This document shows, piece after piece, positions 42,754-51,947 of a DNA stretch of 64,000 nt. Both the position numbers and the translations under genes were made by a program. The DNA is from Streptomyces sp. GS7 (GTDB lineage Bacteria; Actinomycetota; Actinomycetes; Streptomycetales; Streptomycetaceae). The stretch spans positions 6,069,501-6,133,500 of the forward strand of contig NZ_CP047146.1 of the NCBI RefSeq assembly GCF_009834125.1, written 5' to 3'. Below the pieces are notes generated by a model. That model was not told the DNA's origin. It saw nothing but the letters and a program-made list of their open reading frames with translations, and did not search any database. Every line of letters begins with the position of its first letter. The stretch's first letter is position 1.

Positions 42754-44004
42754 TTGCAGCGCTACTTCACCGACCAGCGGCACGAGGCACTCCGACAGCG
42801 GGTGCGGGACTTCGCCGAGCGCGAGGTGCGGCCCCGGATTGCGGAGATGGAGGCGCACCGCACGGTCTGCCACGACCTGTCGCGACTGATCGCCCGGCAG
42901 GGCTGGATCGGCGCGACGGTGCACCGCGCCTACGGCGGGATGGGCGCGGGCCATGTCGCCAAGACCCTCGTCATCGAGGAGATCTCGCGGGTCAGCGCCG
43001 CGATGGGCGCCATGGTGCAGGCGTCCCAACTGGGCGTCGCGAAGATCGTCCACTTCGGCAGCGAGGAGCAGAAGAAGACCTGGCTGCCGGCCATCGCGTC
43101 GGGCGACTGCCTGCCGACCATCGCGGTCACCGAACCGCAGTCCGGCGGCCATGTGCTGGGCATGGCCTCCACCGCGGTCCGGGACGGCGACGACTACGTC
43201 CTCAACGGCCGCAAGATCTACGTGGGCAACAGCCATGTCGGCGATCTGCACGGTGTGGTGGTCCGCACCGGCGAGGGTTCCAGGGGCCTGTCGGCCTTCC
43301 TTGTCGAGACCGGTACCCCCGGCTTCCGGGTCGGCGCCGAGCAGCCCACCATGGGACTGCACGGGTTCAGCTTCGGCGAGCTGTTCTTCGACGACTGCCG
43401 GGTGCCGGCGGCCAATCTGCTGGGCGAGGAGGGCGACGGCCTGTCCGTGGCGTACTCCTCCAGCGTGCTGTACGGGCGGCCCAACCTGACCGCGGTGTCA
43501 CTGGGCATCCACCAGGCGGTGCTGGACGAGACCACGCGCTTCTGCACCGAGCGGCAGCGCTACGGAAAACCGCTGGCCTCCCTGGGCGCCGTCAAGCTCA
43601 AACTCGGCCGAATCCAGTCCCGGTTGCTGCTCGCCCGGCTGTCCGCGTACCACGCGGTCCATCTCCTGGACCAGGGGCTGCCGTGCGACGCGGAGCTGAT
43701 GAACGCCAAGCTGGTCAACGTGGAGTCGGCCCTGGAGTCGGCGCGCGACGCGATGGACATCCACGCCGCCTGCGGACTGTTCACCGACCGGCCCGTGGAG
43801 CGCTTCCTGCGCGACGCGCACCACATCTTCGCGCCGGCCGGCACCTCGGACATCCAGCTGCTGCGGCTCGGCGAACTGGCGCTGGGCCAGGCCAAGGGCG
43901 AGTGGTCCAGCCGACTCGCGGAGCTGGTGCGGCGGGATCCGGCCGACTGGCCGGAGGAGGCGGAGCTGCCGGACGGGACGGCGCCGCTCGCGCGCCTGAT
44001 CTAG
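42754..44004 (+). CDS. Acyl-CoA dehydrogenase
   Basis: A 416-residue FAD-dependent acyl-CoA dehydrogenase of normal length. Signature 1 is LPTIAVTEPQSGGHVLGMAST near residue 125 and signature 2 QRYGKPLASLGAVKLKLGRI near 270; the C-terminal FAPAGTSDIQLLRLGELALG segment is also typical. The start is TTG 42754 (MQRYFTDQRHEALRQRV), chosen for AGGAGG seven bases upstream; earlier in-frame codons read into Arg/Gly-rich nonsense. Electron acceptor would be ETF. Substrate is not readable. Confidence 0.9.
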   Translation: MQRYFTDQRHEALRQRVRDFAEREVRPRIAEMEAHRTVCHDLSRLIARQGWIGATVHRAYGGMGAGHVAKTLVIEEISRVSAAMGAMVQASQLGVAKIVHFGSEEQKKTWLPAIASGDCLPTIAVTEPQSGGHVLGMASTAVRDGDDYVLNGRKIYVGNSHVGDLHGVVVRTGEGSRGLSAFLVETGTPGFRVGAEQPTMGLHGFSFGELFFDDCRVPAANLLGEEGDGLSVAYSSSVLYGRPNLTAVSLGIHQAVLDETTRFCTERQRYGKPLASLGAVKLKLGRIQSRLLLARLSAYHAVHLLDQGLPCDAELMNAKLVNVESALESARDAMDIHAACGLFTDRPVERFLRDAHHIFAPAGTSDIQLLRLGELALGQAKGEWSSRLAELVRRDPADWPEEAELPDGTAPLARLI

Positions 44005-44075
44005 GGTCCGTCCGGCGGCTCGACGCCGGGCGCGGCCACCGCCGTGCCGGGCCCCGGAGCCGGCCGGACGGACCC
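44005..44075. terminator. Bidirectional terminator between convergent genes
   Basis: GGTCCGTCCGGC just after the acyl-CoA dehydrogenase stop pairs perfectly with GCCGGACGGACC near 44063-44074, enclosing a further GC-rich hairpin. It lies between two converging operons. Confidence 0.6.
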
Positions 44076-44094
44076 CGGGGCCGGGTGCTCCGGT

Positions 44095-44763
44095 TCAGGA
44101 CTCCCCGGACTCGGACGCCTTCTGCCGGCGCTCCATCTCGTGAATCTGCTCGACGAGTTCGGCGGCCAGCGACTTGATCGTGTGCAGTCCCTCCCGCCCC
44201 CAGGGGCGCGGTTCGAGGTCGACCACGCAGACGGTGCCCAGCGTCGTCCCCGTATGGTCGATCAGCGGCGCGCCCATATAGGTGCGGATGCCGAGCTCGT
44301 CGACGACGGGGTTGCCGGCGAACCGCGGGTAGTCGCAGACGTCCTCCAGGACCAGCGCCTTGCGCCGTACCACGACGTGCGGACAGTAGCCGTGGTCGCG
44401 GGCCATCACCCGGCCCGGCCGGCCGCTGGCGGGCGCCGGGCCCAGCTCGACGGCCTTGTCCTGGCCGGGTACGTAGAGACCGGCGAAGTACTGCTCGTGC
44501 TCGTCGATGAAGTTGACCATGGCATACGGGGTATCGGTGGTGCGCGCGAGCTTGCGCGCGAAGTCGTCGAAAGCGGGCAGCGGATCCTTGCCGATGCCCA
44601 GCTCGCGCAGCCGGCGGACCCGGGCCGGGGCCTCGTCGTCCTGCGGCGTGAGCAGCAGATGGCGGGTCGGGTCGTACGACGCGTAAGGGATACGGGAAGA
44701 GGGGTAGCGCGAGGCGGGGAAATGGGGGAAATGGGCGAAGGGGTAACGGGCCGGGTGGTTCAC
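44095..44763 (-). CDS. GAF-domain sensor protein, last gene of the conservon
   Basis: A 222-residue protein. After an aromatic, proline-rich N-terminus (FAHFPHFPASRYPSSR) a GAF domain covers about residues 65-210, with TPYAMVNFIDEHEQYFAGLY, HGYCPHVVVRRKALVLEDV and GIRTYMGAPLIDHTGTTLGTVCV. The pattern is that of free-standing GAF proteins that sense small molecules or redox state. The GTG start overlaps the CvnD stop (GTGA), so it is a translated member of the operon. Some S. coelicolor conservons carry extra genes such as P450s after cvnD; here a GAF protein occupies that place. Confidence 0.85.
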   Translation of the reverse strand: MNHPARYPFAHFPHFPASRYPSSRIPYASYDPTRHLLLTPQDDEAPARVRRLRELGIGKDPLPAFDDFARKLARTTDTPYAMVNFIDEHEQYFAGLYVPGQDKAVELGPAPASGRPGRVMARDHGYCPHVVVRRKALVLEDVCDYPRFAGNPVVDELGIRTYMGAPLIDHTGTTLGTVCVVDLEPRPWGREGLHTIKSLAAELVEQIHEMERRQKASESGES

Positions 44764-45380
44764 GGTAGCTCCGGGGTGGCGGCGAGGGCGGGGGTGAGCA
44801 GGTACTCGACGAGGGACACCAGGACATGGGTGCCGGAGGAACACTGCCGGGCGTCGCAGAGGACGACGGGGATCTCCGGCGCGAGGTCTATTGCGGCCCG
44901 GATCTCGTCGGGCTCGTAGTGGTGGGAGCCGTCGAACTCGTTGACGGCGACGATGAATTGGATGCCGCGGCGCTCGAAGAAGTCGACCGCGGCGAAGCAC
45001 TGGTCGAGGCGCCGGGTGTCGGCGAGGATGACCGCGCCGAGCGCGCCGTCGGACAGCTCGTTCCACAGGAACCAGAAGCGGGTCTGACCGGGCGTGCCGA
45101 AGAGGTAGAGGACATGGTCCGAGTCGAGGGTGATCCGGCCGAAGTCCATCGCGACGGTCGTGGTGGTCTTCTCCTCGACCCCGGCCAGGTCGTCGGTGCC
45201 GACACTGATCTGGGTGATGACCTCCTCGGTGCTGAGCGGCTCGATCTCGCTCACCGCACCGACGAAGGTGGTCTTGCCGACCCCGAAACCGCCCGCGACC
45301 AGGATCTTGAGCGCGGTCGGGAAGGGATCGGGTCCGGGTTCCCCCGTGGCCGGGGGGTCACAGTCGTTGACGAAGTCCAT
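44760..45380 (-). CDS. cvnD: Conservon GTPase, CvnD-like (ATP/GTP-binding protein)
   Basis: A 206-residue Ras/MglA-like small GTPase. The P-loop is AGGFGVGKTTFVGAVSEI near residue 28, the switch II region DHVLYLFGTPGQTRFWFLW near 88, and the base-binding NEFDGSHHY near 140 takes the place of NKxD. CvnD is thought to act as the switch of a membrane-associated G-protein-like complex with CvnA, B and C. The ATG at 45380 lies inside the end of the DUF742 gene (23-base overlap). Confidence 0.92.
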   Translation of the reverse strand: MDFVNDCDPPATGEPGPDPFPTALKILVAGGFGVGKTTFVGAVSEIEPLSTEEVITQISVGTDDLAGVEEKTTTTVAMDFGRITLDSDHVLYLFGTPGQTRFWFLWNELSDGALGAVILADTRRLDQCFAAVDFFERRGIQFIVAVNEFDGSHHYEPDEIRAAIDLAPEIPVVLCDARQCSSGTHVLVSLVEYLLTPALAATPELP

Positions 45381-45762
45381 GCAGCACCGCCTCCAGCAGC
45401 GCACGGTCGGTACGGGACGCGGCCCCCGCCGAAACGGCGGCGGGGGCCCGCGCGGTGAGCGCGCCGCAGGCGACGAGGTCGGCGAGGAGCACCTTGGTGA
45501 CCACGGCCGGAAGCCGTATGTGCGCGGCGATCTCGGCGACCGAGACCGGCCGGTCGCACAGCCCGAGGACGCGGACGTGGTCGGGCCCCTGGGAGCCGGC
45601 GGGCCGCCGTCCGGTCGCCAGCACCAGGGTCAGCAGGTCGAACTGCGCCGTGGGGCGGGTCCGGCCGGTACTGACGGTGAACGGGCGGATCATCTCGCCC
45701 GCTGCACCGTCGTACATGGGTTGCCCGCCCGGCCACCGTCGGCGAGGCAGGGCCACGGTCAA
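45358..45762 (-). CDS. cvnC: Conservon DUF742 protein, CvnC-like
   Basis: A 134-residue DUF742 protein. Family features: MIRPFTVSTGRTRPTAQFDLLTLV near residues 24-47, VRVLGLCDRPVSVAEIAAHIRLP and a winged-helix-like VVTKVLLADLVACGALTARAP. It starts at a TTG overlapping the CvnB stop (TTGA); GTG 45756 is an alternative. It ends LLEAVLHGLRQRL, the usual C-terminus. In conservons this subunit bridges the GTPase and the roadblock protein; that role is inferred from the family. Confidence 0.9.
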   Translation of the reverse strand: MTVALPRRRWPGGQPMYDGAAGEMIRPFTVSTGRTRPTAQFDLLTLVLATGRRPAGSQGPDHVRVLGLCDRPVSVAEIAAHIRLPAVVTKVLLADLVACGALTARAPAAVSAGAASRTDRALLEAVLHGLRQRL

Positions 45763-46208
45763 CGACCGCCCGCCGGGGCCTGATGGCGTGCGGGGGTGGA
45801 CAGATACGGCCGGACGCTCTTGACGAGCATCCCCATCTCGTAGCCGAGCACCGCGGCGTCGGCGTCGCGCCCGGCGAGCACCGCCAGGCAGGCGCCGGTG
45901 CCGGCGGCCGAGACGAACAGGAAGGTCTCCTCCAGCTCGACGACGACCTGGAGGACGTCGCTGCCCTCCCCGAAGCGCGCACCGGCGCTGCGGGCGAGCG
46001 AGTACAGACCGGAGGCCAGCGCCGCCATATGGTCGGCGACATCCGGTTCGAAGCCGTGGGATGCCTTGACGAGGCCGTCGGAGGACAGCAGAACGGCGCT
46101 TCGGGTGTGCGGTACGCGCTGTACGAGTCCGGTCAGCAGCCAGGAAAGGTCGGTGTGCTGACTGCCGCGGAACTCGGCGTGCGTCTGCGCATGCACATCA
46201 CTCACCAT
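45759..46208 (-). CDS. cvnB: Conservon roadblock/LC7 protein, CvnB-like
   Basis: A 149-residue roadblock/LC7-domain protein: DLSWLLTGLVQRVPHTRSAVLLSSDGL (residues 20-46), HMAALASGLYSLARSAGARFG and FLFVSAAGTGACLAVLAGRDAD. Roadblock proteins such as MglB regulate small GTPases, here the CvnD-like protein two genes on. The ATG at 46208 lies 11 bases inside the end of the sensor-kinase gene, continuing the chain of overlaps. Confidence 0.92.
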   Translation of the reverse strand: MVSDVHAQTHAEFRGSQHTDLSWLLTGLVQRVPHTRSAVLLSSDGLVKASHGFEPDVADHMAALASGLYSLARSAGARFGEGSDVLQVVVELEETFLFVSAAGTGACLAVLAGRDADAAVLGYEMGMLVKSVRPYLSTPARHQAPAGGR

Positions 46209-48231
46209 GGTTGTGGTCGTCTCCTCGGGGGCGGGCCTTCGGGGCGTCGTGGTCAGGGTCGAAGAGCGGGTCGGGGTCGGCGGGGCCGCCGTCCCGGCCC
46301 GGAGTGTGGCCGGGGACGGCGGCGGTCTGGCCGGCCGTGGTGAGGCCGGCCGCGTAGCTGGGGTCCCCGAGGCTGAAACCGCGCTGGAAGGCGGCCATCA
46401 GGTTGGGGTCGTGGATGCGCTCGGTCCCCTCGCGGCGGGGCAACTGCCTCGGGTCGTCGCGGAGTTGGGGCGCGATGTGGGTCTGCTTGATCCGGCGCGG
46501 CAGCCGCGGCCGGGACGCGTCGTCGTCGACCGGCGGCGGGGGCGGCAGGACGACGGGTCCCGGGTCCGCGGGCCGGCGCTCGGCGGGGGCACCCGGACGC
46601 GGGTCGGCGGACGGAGCGGGCCGGCCGTCGGCGTTCGCGGCCGGGCGGGAGGCGACGGGCGCGGCGGGACGGCCCTCGGCGGGCGCGGCCGGGCGGGCCT
46701 TGGCGCCGGCCGGCGGCCGGATCTCGATCGCGCCGGCGTCGATGTCGGCGTCGGTCGCGAGCCGGGCCATCGCCCGGTGATAGGCGACCATACGGGCGGC
46801 CTCGGTACCGGCGTCGGTCGTCGCGTCGAATCCCCCGCCGGGATAGATGAGGTCGTCGTGCCGTCCGCCCCCGCCGTCGTACGAGGGGCCGGCGCCGCCC
46901 TCGTCGTACCCGTCGCCCGGGGCGCGCCCCTGGTCGGCGGCGGGTTCTTCGCGGTATTCCAGGGACGCCTGGGGCACCACCGAGCCGTCGAACTCGTCTC
47001 GCACCTGGGCGGAGTTGGCGCCGAGCAGCGACGGCGGCAGGATCAGCACGGCCTGCACGCCGCCGTAGATGTTGCTCTGCAACTGGACGACGATGCCGTG
47101 CCGCTGGGCGAGCGAGGAGACCACGTAGAGACCGATCCGGCCGTCGTCCAGCAGCTCGGTGAGATCCATCTGCTCGGGGTCGGCGAGCAGCCGGTTCATC
47201 TGGTCCTGCTCTTCCGCCGACATGCCCAGGCCGCGGTCCTCGACCTCGATCGCGAGCCCCGCCTTGACGTGCTGCGCGCGCACCGTGACCGGCGTCTCCG
47301 GCGCGGAGTAGATGGTGGCGTTCTCGACCAGCTCGGCGAGGAGGTGGACGACATCGGCGACGGCGGTGCCGCGCAGGGTGCCCTCCACCGGCGGCACCAG
47401 CTTGATCCTCGGATACTGCTCGACCTCGGCGGTCGAGGAGCGCAGTACCTCGGTCATGGTGATCGGGCGGGTCCACTGTCGGCGGGAGACGGCGCCGCCG
47501 AGCACGGCGAGGTTCTCGGCGTGCCGGCGGACCCGGGTGGCCAGATGGTCGACGACGAACAGGCCCTTGAGCAGGTCCGGGTCCTCGACCTGGTGCTCCA
47601 GCTCGTCCAGCACCTGGATCTGACGGTGCACCAGGGATTGCAGCCGCCGGGCGAGGTTGACGAAGACCTCCAGCTTCTGCTCGTTCCCGGTGGCGTTGGA
47701 GCGGGCGATGCCCACCGCGTCGATGACGGCCGCCTCGGCGGCCCGGCCCGCGGCGGCGACTTCCTGGGCGAGCAGGTCGAGGGCGTCGCCGCCGGGCTCC
47801 GGCACCGGCTCGGGTTCGCGGTGCTCGATCCACTCGTCACGGCGGACGCGGTCGAGGAGGTCGTACAGCTCGGACTGGCTGCGGGCGCACACCTGGCGCA
47901 GCCGCGCATAGCGGTTCACCACCGCGCGCGCCTCGGAGTTCCCGGCGACGCCGGCGATCAGCACGATGACGCAGACCACGACGAGCCCGCTGGTGAGCAC
48001 CGGCCATTCCCTGCCGGTCAGTCGGGCACCGCCGCTCTGGACGACGAAGGCGGCGACGCCGGTGCAGATGACGGCGACGAGCAGACAGGGAACGGCGGCG
48101 AGCCGGACCAGCCGGGAGCGTATCGCCGAGTCGGCGGCCGAATCGGGGAAGGAAGCCCGACCGTGCCGTCCCCCATGGGACCTCTGAGCCTCCTGGGACG
48201 TCTGGGTCCTGTGGGGGGGTGCGGTAGGCAT
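46198..48231 (-). CDS. cvnA: Conservon sensor histidine-kinase-like protein, CvnA-like
   Basis: A 677-residue membrane protein. Two membrane spans lie near residues 42-66 and 80-98. A cytoplasmic helical region with VFVNLARRLQSLVHRQIQVLDELE near 190 is the DHp-like part, and an HATPase_c domain follows with LLAELVENATIYSAPETPV (N-box), IEVEDRGLGMSAEEQ and GRIGLYVVSSLAQRHGI. The conventional phospho-acceptor His box is not obvious, as is usual for CvnA. The last 250 residues are a low-complexity Pro/Ala/Asp tail rich in PAAPA repeats. GGAGG precedes the ATG at 48231, and GGAGGGCGCCC is the ribosome site. Confidence 0.92.
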   Translation of the reverse strand: MPTAPPHRTQTSQEAQRSHGGRHGRASFPDSAADSAIRSRLVRLAAVPCLLVAVICTGVAAFVVQSGGARLTGREWPVLTSGLVVVCVIVLIAGVAGNSEARAVVNRYARLRQVCARSQSELYDLLDRVRRDEWIEHREPEPVPEPGGDALDLLAQEVAAAGRAAEAAVIDAVGIARSNATGNEQKLEVFVNLARRLQSLVHRQIQVLDELEHQVEDPDLLKGLFVVDHLATRVRRHAENLAVLGGAVSRRQWTRPITMTEVLRSSTAEVEQYPRIKLVPPVEGTLRGTAVADVVHLLAELVENATIYSAPETPVTVRAQHVKAGLAIEVEDRGLGMSAEEQDQMNRLLADPEQMDLTELLDDGRIGLYVVSSLAQRHGIVVQLQSNIYGGVQAVLILPPSLLGANSAQVRDEFDGSVVPQASLEYREEPAADQGRAPGDGYDEGGAGPSYDGGGGRHDDLIYPGGGFDATTDAGTEAARMVAYHRAMARLATDADIDAGAIEIRPPAGAKARPAAPAEGRPAAPVASRPAANADGRPAPSADPRPGAPAERRPADPGPVVLPPPPPVDDDASRPRLPRRIKQTHIAPQLRDDPRQLPRREGTERIHDPNLMAAFQRGFSLGDPSYAAGLTTAGQTAAVPGHTPGRDGGPADPDPLFDPDHDAPKARPRGDDHNHGE

Positions 48232-48514
48232 GGGCGCCCTCCGGATCGGCCGTTGGCAGTTCGCGGAGTTCGCACGCTAGTTGGTACGGGGGTGGTGTCC
48301 GGACCCACTTCGGGGTTTCGCTACCCCACGCCACCTCCTTGGGTAGGCATGGCGCGCACGACAGTGCGAAAAGATACGAACCCCCGTTCAGCGAAGGGGA
48401 ATTGATACCGCAACGACCACGTCCGGACGGCGGCCGCCCCCGCACCGCCACGCCACCCCGGCCGCGAATCCCCTTCCGTGCCCCTGCGCCCCCTCCGTGT
48501 TCCTCGCCGCGCGG

Positions 48515-49717
48515 TCACCGCTCGCCGACGAGGTCGTCGCCCACGAACGCGTCCGCCGCCCCCGCGGACTCCCGGGTCGCCGCCACCGGCGGCCAGGCAG
48601 GCCAGCCATGGACCGGCGGCACCGCCACCGCCCGCCACCACGGATCCACGGCCGGCTTGTCGGCCGGCTCGAACGGCTCCCCCGGCCGCGGCGCGACGGA
48701 CGCCACGCCGGCCTCGTGGGCCGCGGACATCATCCACTCCGCCGGCTCCGCCCACGGGTGCGGGGCCAGATTGAAGGTGCCCCAGTGGATCGGCAGCAGC
48801 GCCCCGGCGGGCTCGCCGCCCTGGAGGTCGAGATGGGACTGCACCCCCTGCGCCGGCGTCATGTGGATGTCCGGCCAGAAGTCCGAATACGCGCCGACCT
48901 GGATCATGGTCAGGTCGAACGGGCCGTGTGCCGCTATCTCCGCGAAACCGGGGAAGTAGCCGGTGTCGCCGCTGTGGAAGATCCGGTGCTCGGCACCGGC
49001 GACGACCCAGGAGGCCCAGAGCGTGTGCTGCGGGCCGCGCAGGCCGCGCCCGCAGAAGTGCTGGGCGGGCGTGGCGGTCAGCGTCAGCCCGCCGACCCGG
49101 GTCGACTCATGCCAGTCGAGCTCGGTGATGCGCTCCGGGGGGACACCCCAGAACTCCAGGTCGGCGCCGATGCCGAGCGGCGCGACGAAGGCCGCGCCGG
49201 AGCGGATCAGGCCCCGGACCGTGGGCATGTCGAGGTGGTCGTAGTGGTCGTGCGAGATCACCACGGCGTCGACCGGATCCAGCTCCGCCAGCTCCACCGG
49301 CACCGGATGCAGCCGCTTGGGCCCGGCCCAGCTGAAGGGGGAGCAGCGCTCACCCCAGACCGGGTCGAAGAGCACCCGATGGCCGTCGATCTCTGCGAGC
49401 ACGCTCGAATGCCCCATCCAGGTGATCCGCAGCCCGGAGGCGGGCGGGCGGCCCCAGTCCGCGGCGGTCGGGCGGTACACCGGGATCCGGCCCACCGGTG
49501 CCCGCCGCAACCGGCCCTCACGGCTCAGCTGCGTACGGGCCATCGGCAGCGCGGCACCCCGGAGCAACTGCCGGGTGGGCGCCGGATTGCGGAACTGCCC
49601 GTCCACGAACTGCGGCGAACTGCGCATCCTGGCCAGCCGCTCCCCGGTGGGCTCGGCGCCGAAGCTCGCGGGGCGCAGCGCGGTGAGCGGCGAACGACGG
49701 GGTCGGGATGCGGTCAC
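48515..49717 (-). CDS. MBL-fold metallo-hydrolase, NAPE-PLD-like
   Basis: A 400-residue metallo-beta-lactamase-fold hydrolase. Metal ligands are in VVISHDHYDHLDMPTVR (HxHxDH, near residue 165), FHSGDTGYFPGFAEIA (Asp) and LLPIHWGTFNLAPHPW (His). RITWMGHSSVLAEIDGHRVLFDPVW is the typical first strand pair. The N-terminal arrangement resembles the NAPE-PLD/YfiQ-type branch that cleaves lipid phosphodiesters, though substrate is unknown. Start 49717 is a GTG with GGAGG four bases upstream. It is 283 bases upstream of cvnA and probably not in that operon. Confidence 0.85.
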   Translation of the reverse strand: MTASRPRRSPLTALRPASFGAEPTGERLARMRSSPQFVDGQFRNPAPTRQLLRGAALPMARTQLSREGRLRRAPVGRIPVYRPTAADWGRPPASGLRITWMGHSSVLAEIDGHRVLFDPVWGERCSPFSWAGPKRLHPVPVELAELDPVDAVVISHDHYDHLDMPTVRGLIRSGAAFVAPLGIGADLEFWGVPPERITELDWHESTRVGGLTLTATPAQHFCGRGLRGPQHTLWASWVVAGAEHRIFHSGDTGYFPGFAEIAAHGPFDLTMIQVGAYSDFWPDIHMTPAQGVQSHLDLQGGEPAGALLPIHWGTFNLAPHPWAEPAEWMMSAAHEAGVASVAPRPGEPFEPADKPAVDPWWRAVAVPPVHGWPAWPPVAATRESAGAADAFVGDDLVGER

Positions 49718-50941
49718 GGCACCTCCATGGTCGGGGCGGTCGCGAAGTGAACGGGCCGGGTGAGCGGAGGGTTCCGGCACGCCCGAGCCGCCCCGCACCG
49801 CCGTACGGCGGTGCACGCGGCCCCCGGACTCAACACCATCGCCCTCCGATACCAACCGCGCGACCTGCCGCGACATTCCGGTCAGCGGTGTGAGCTGCGC
49901 CGCGTCAGACGTGCCCCCTCCGTGTCAGGCATCCCCCTTCGGGCCCGCCGTGCCGCTCCGCTGCCCCGGTCCGCCGTCCCGGTCGGCCGTAGGTGTCCGG
50001 CGCTCACGGGCGCACTGCGGCCCCGTGCCGACCGACCGCTACGGCACCTCGACCCTTGCGACCCCCGGATGCATACCGCAACTCGGACGCGGCCATTCGG
50101 GTGAGAACGAGAACGGAACGGAACCGAGTGCCGCGGCGCCGAATCGCACCGGCGGCGCCCCGGGCAGCCACGGCGCGAGCACCCGCCCCGCCCGACCCCG
50201 TACACGCGCCACCCCCACTCACCCCGGTTACCTGCCGCCCCCTCCGTCCCCCTGTCGGGGCCGGGCCCGGCCCCGCTCCCTCCTCCGCCGCCGTCCGGCA
50301 ACCGGCCGCTCCGGGGACCGGGGCCCGCTCCGAACCGGGGCCGGCCCGGCAGGTCCCGGTGGCAGGCACGTTCGACGGCGGCTGCCGGCCTGCGCGGCGG
50401 GGCAGGAGACGGTGCGCGGGAGGATGCGCGGGGCCATCAGGCGGGAGGGCGGGGCGGTGAGCCGGCCGCCGCCCGCAGTGCGCGTTCGCGGACCACGGCG
50501 TCCAGGACCGGTCGGGTGACGCTGAGCGTCGGATACCGGCGGTCGCCGAAGCTGCGCTGCCGGCCGGTCGGCCCCCGGCCACCGTTCCCGGGACCTCGAT
50601 CCCTGACGGTCCGCAGGCTTCAGCGCCCTCCGCATCCCGGCAACGACCGTCCCAACGCCCCCTTCCCGCCGCCGAGTAGAGCCCTTCCGCGGCTCCGGCA
50701 CGGGCCCCGCACCGCGCATCACACACCGTCAGCCGCGCCGCCGCACCCGCTCGCCTCCGGGCGCCGCGCCGCCCCACAGGTTTCGGCGCACCCCCGTCCC
50801 TCCCGCGGGTCACACCCGTCCCTGACAATCCCGATATGCGGCGACTGTGCGTCTACACTCCCGACAGCGGGCGCGCCGCGCCCGCAGCCGCTCCCACCAG
50901 CAACGGGATTCGTCTCTTCAGCAAGGGATTCAGGGACGCTT
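49718..50941. other. 1.2-kb gene-poor region
   Basis: A long stretch whose open frames are Arg/Pro/Gly-rich and lack family patterns. The only protein-like piece is an oxidoreductase remnant at 50437-50575 on the minus strand. The divergent promoters of the MBL and PfkB genes must lie at its two ends. Its composition suggests decayed coding DNA. Confidence 0.5.
50437..50575 (-). pseudogene. Short remnant of an FAD-dependent oxidoreductase
   Basis: The minus-strand frame ending at a TGA at 50437-50439 reads RQRSFGDRRYPTLSVTRP, then VLDAVVRERALRAAAG. The RYPTLSVTRPVLDAVVRER core resembles a conserved loop of actinobacterial FAD-dependent monooxygenases, in the segment after the first GxGxxG strand pair. 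Nothing upstream or downstream continues the homology. The call rests on about 25 residues and may be wrong. Confidence 0.3.
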
Positions 50942-51916
50942 GTGACCTTCGAGCAGGAATCTGAGCCATATGACGTCCTCGTCGTCGGCGGATCGGGCGT
51001 GGACACCACCGTGCGGGTCGATGCACTGCCCGTACCGCCCGCCGACAGCCACGGAGTGCCGCCGATCCGCGAAGACGCGGGGCACACGGGCACCGGTGTC
51101 GCGCTCGGCTGCGCGGCGCTGGGGCTCACCACCGGATTCGTCGACTTCCTCGGCGACGACCATCCAGGCAGCCTGATCCGCGAGCGCCTCGCCGGCAGCG
51201 GTGTCGACTTCCATCCGCTGATCTCTCCGCACGGCACCCGGCGGGCCGTCAACCTCGTTTCCCCCGACGGCCGTCGGATGTCCTTCTACGACGCCCGCGA
51301 CCCGCTCGATCTGCGGATGCCGCCGGAGCACTACCTCCCGCTCCTGCGCCGCACCCGGCACGTCCATCTGTCCATCACCCACTTCGCCCGCTTCCTGTAC
51401 GACGACATCGAGGCACTGGGGCTGCCCGTCTCCACGGACCTGCACGACTGGGACGGCCTCACCGAACACCACCGCGACTTCGCGCTCCGTTCGGACCTGG
51501 TCTTCCTCAGCACGGTCGGCGCCGGGGAGCGGATCAGCTCCGTCATGCGGGAGATCCTCCGCGACGGCCGCGCCGAAGCGGTGATCGCCACGGCCGGCGC
51601 CGGCGGTGCCTACCTCCTCACGCCCGAGGACCGCACCCCGCGTCTGGTGCCCGCCGCGGTCCCGCCCGCCCCCGTCGTGGACAGCAACGGCGCCGGCGAC
51701 GCCTTCACCTGCGGATTCCTCTACGGGCGGCGCAGGGGCCGGGACCTGGAGGAGTGCGCACGCCTGGGCGCCGTCGCGGGCGCCTACGCCTGCACCGCGG
51801 AGGGCACCCACACCGCCCTCGTCGGCCGGGCCGCACTGCGCGCCGTGCTCACCCCTTCTCCCCCGTCACCGGTGCCGGCCGCGGCCGACGCCCAGGTCTC
51901 CACTGCCGGCGCATAG
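50942..51916 (+). CDS. PfkB-family carbohydrate kinase
   Basis: A 324-residue sugar or nucleoside kinase of the ribokinase/PfkB family. The N-terminal YDVLVVGGSGVDTTVRVDALP strand, the substrate loop HTGTGVALGCAALGLTTGF, and the C-terminal signature VVDSNGAGDAFTCGFLYGRR (residues 239-258), with catalytic Asp in GAGDAF, are all present. The GTG at 50942 follows AGGGA by about 6 bases. Substrate unknown; the neighbours give no hint. Confidence 0.88.
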   Translation: MTFEQESEPYDVLVVGGSGVDTTVRVDALPVPPADSHGVPPIREDAGHTGTGVALGCAALGLTTGFVDFLGDDHPGSLIRERLAGSGVDFHPLISPHGTRRAVNLVSPDGRRMSFYDARDPLDLRMPPEHYLPLLRRTRHVHLSITHFARFLYDDIEALGLPVSTDLHDWDGLTEHHRDFALRSDLVFLSTVGAGERISSVMREILRDGRAEAVIATAGAGGAYLLTPEDRTPRLVPAAVPPAPVVDSNGAGDAFTCGFLYGRRRGRDLEECARLGAVAGAYACTAEGTHTALVGRAALRAVLTPSPPSPVPAAADAQVSTAGA

Positions 51917-51947
51917 CCCTCCGCCCCCGCTCGAAGGTCCGAACAAG

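Noticed and set aside
50004..50828. 274-codon minus-strand frame in the gene-poor gap
   Set aside because: It is Arg/Ala/Gly-rich without domains, and the oxidoreductase-like residues are in a different frame.
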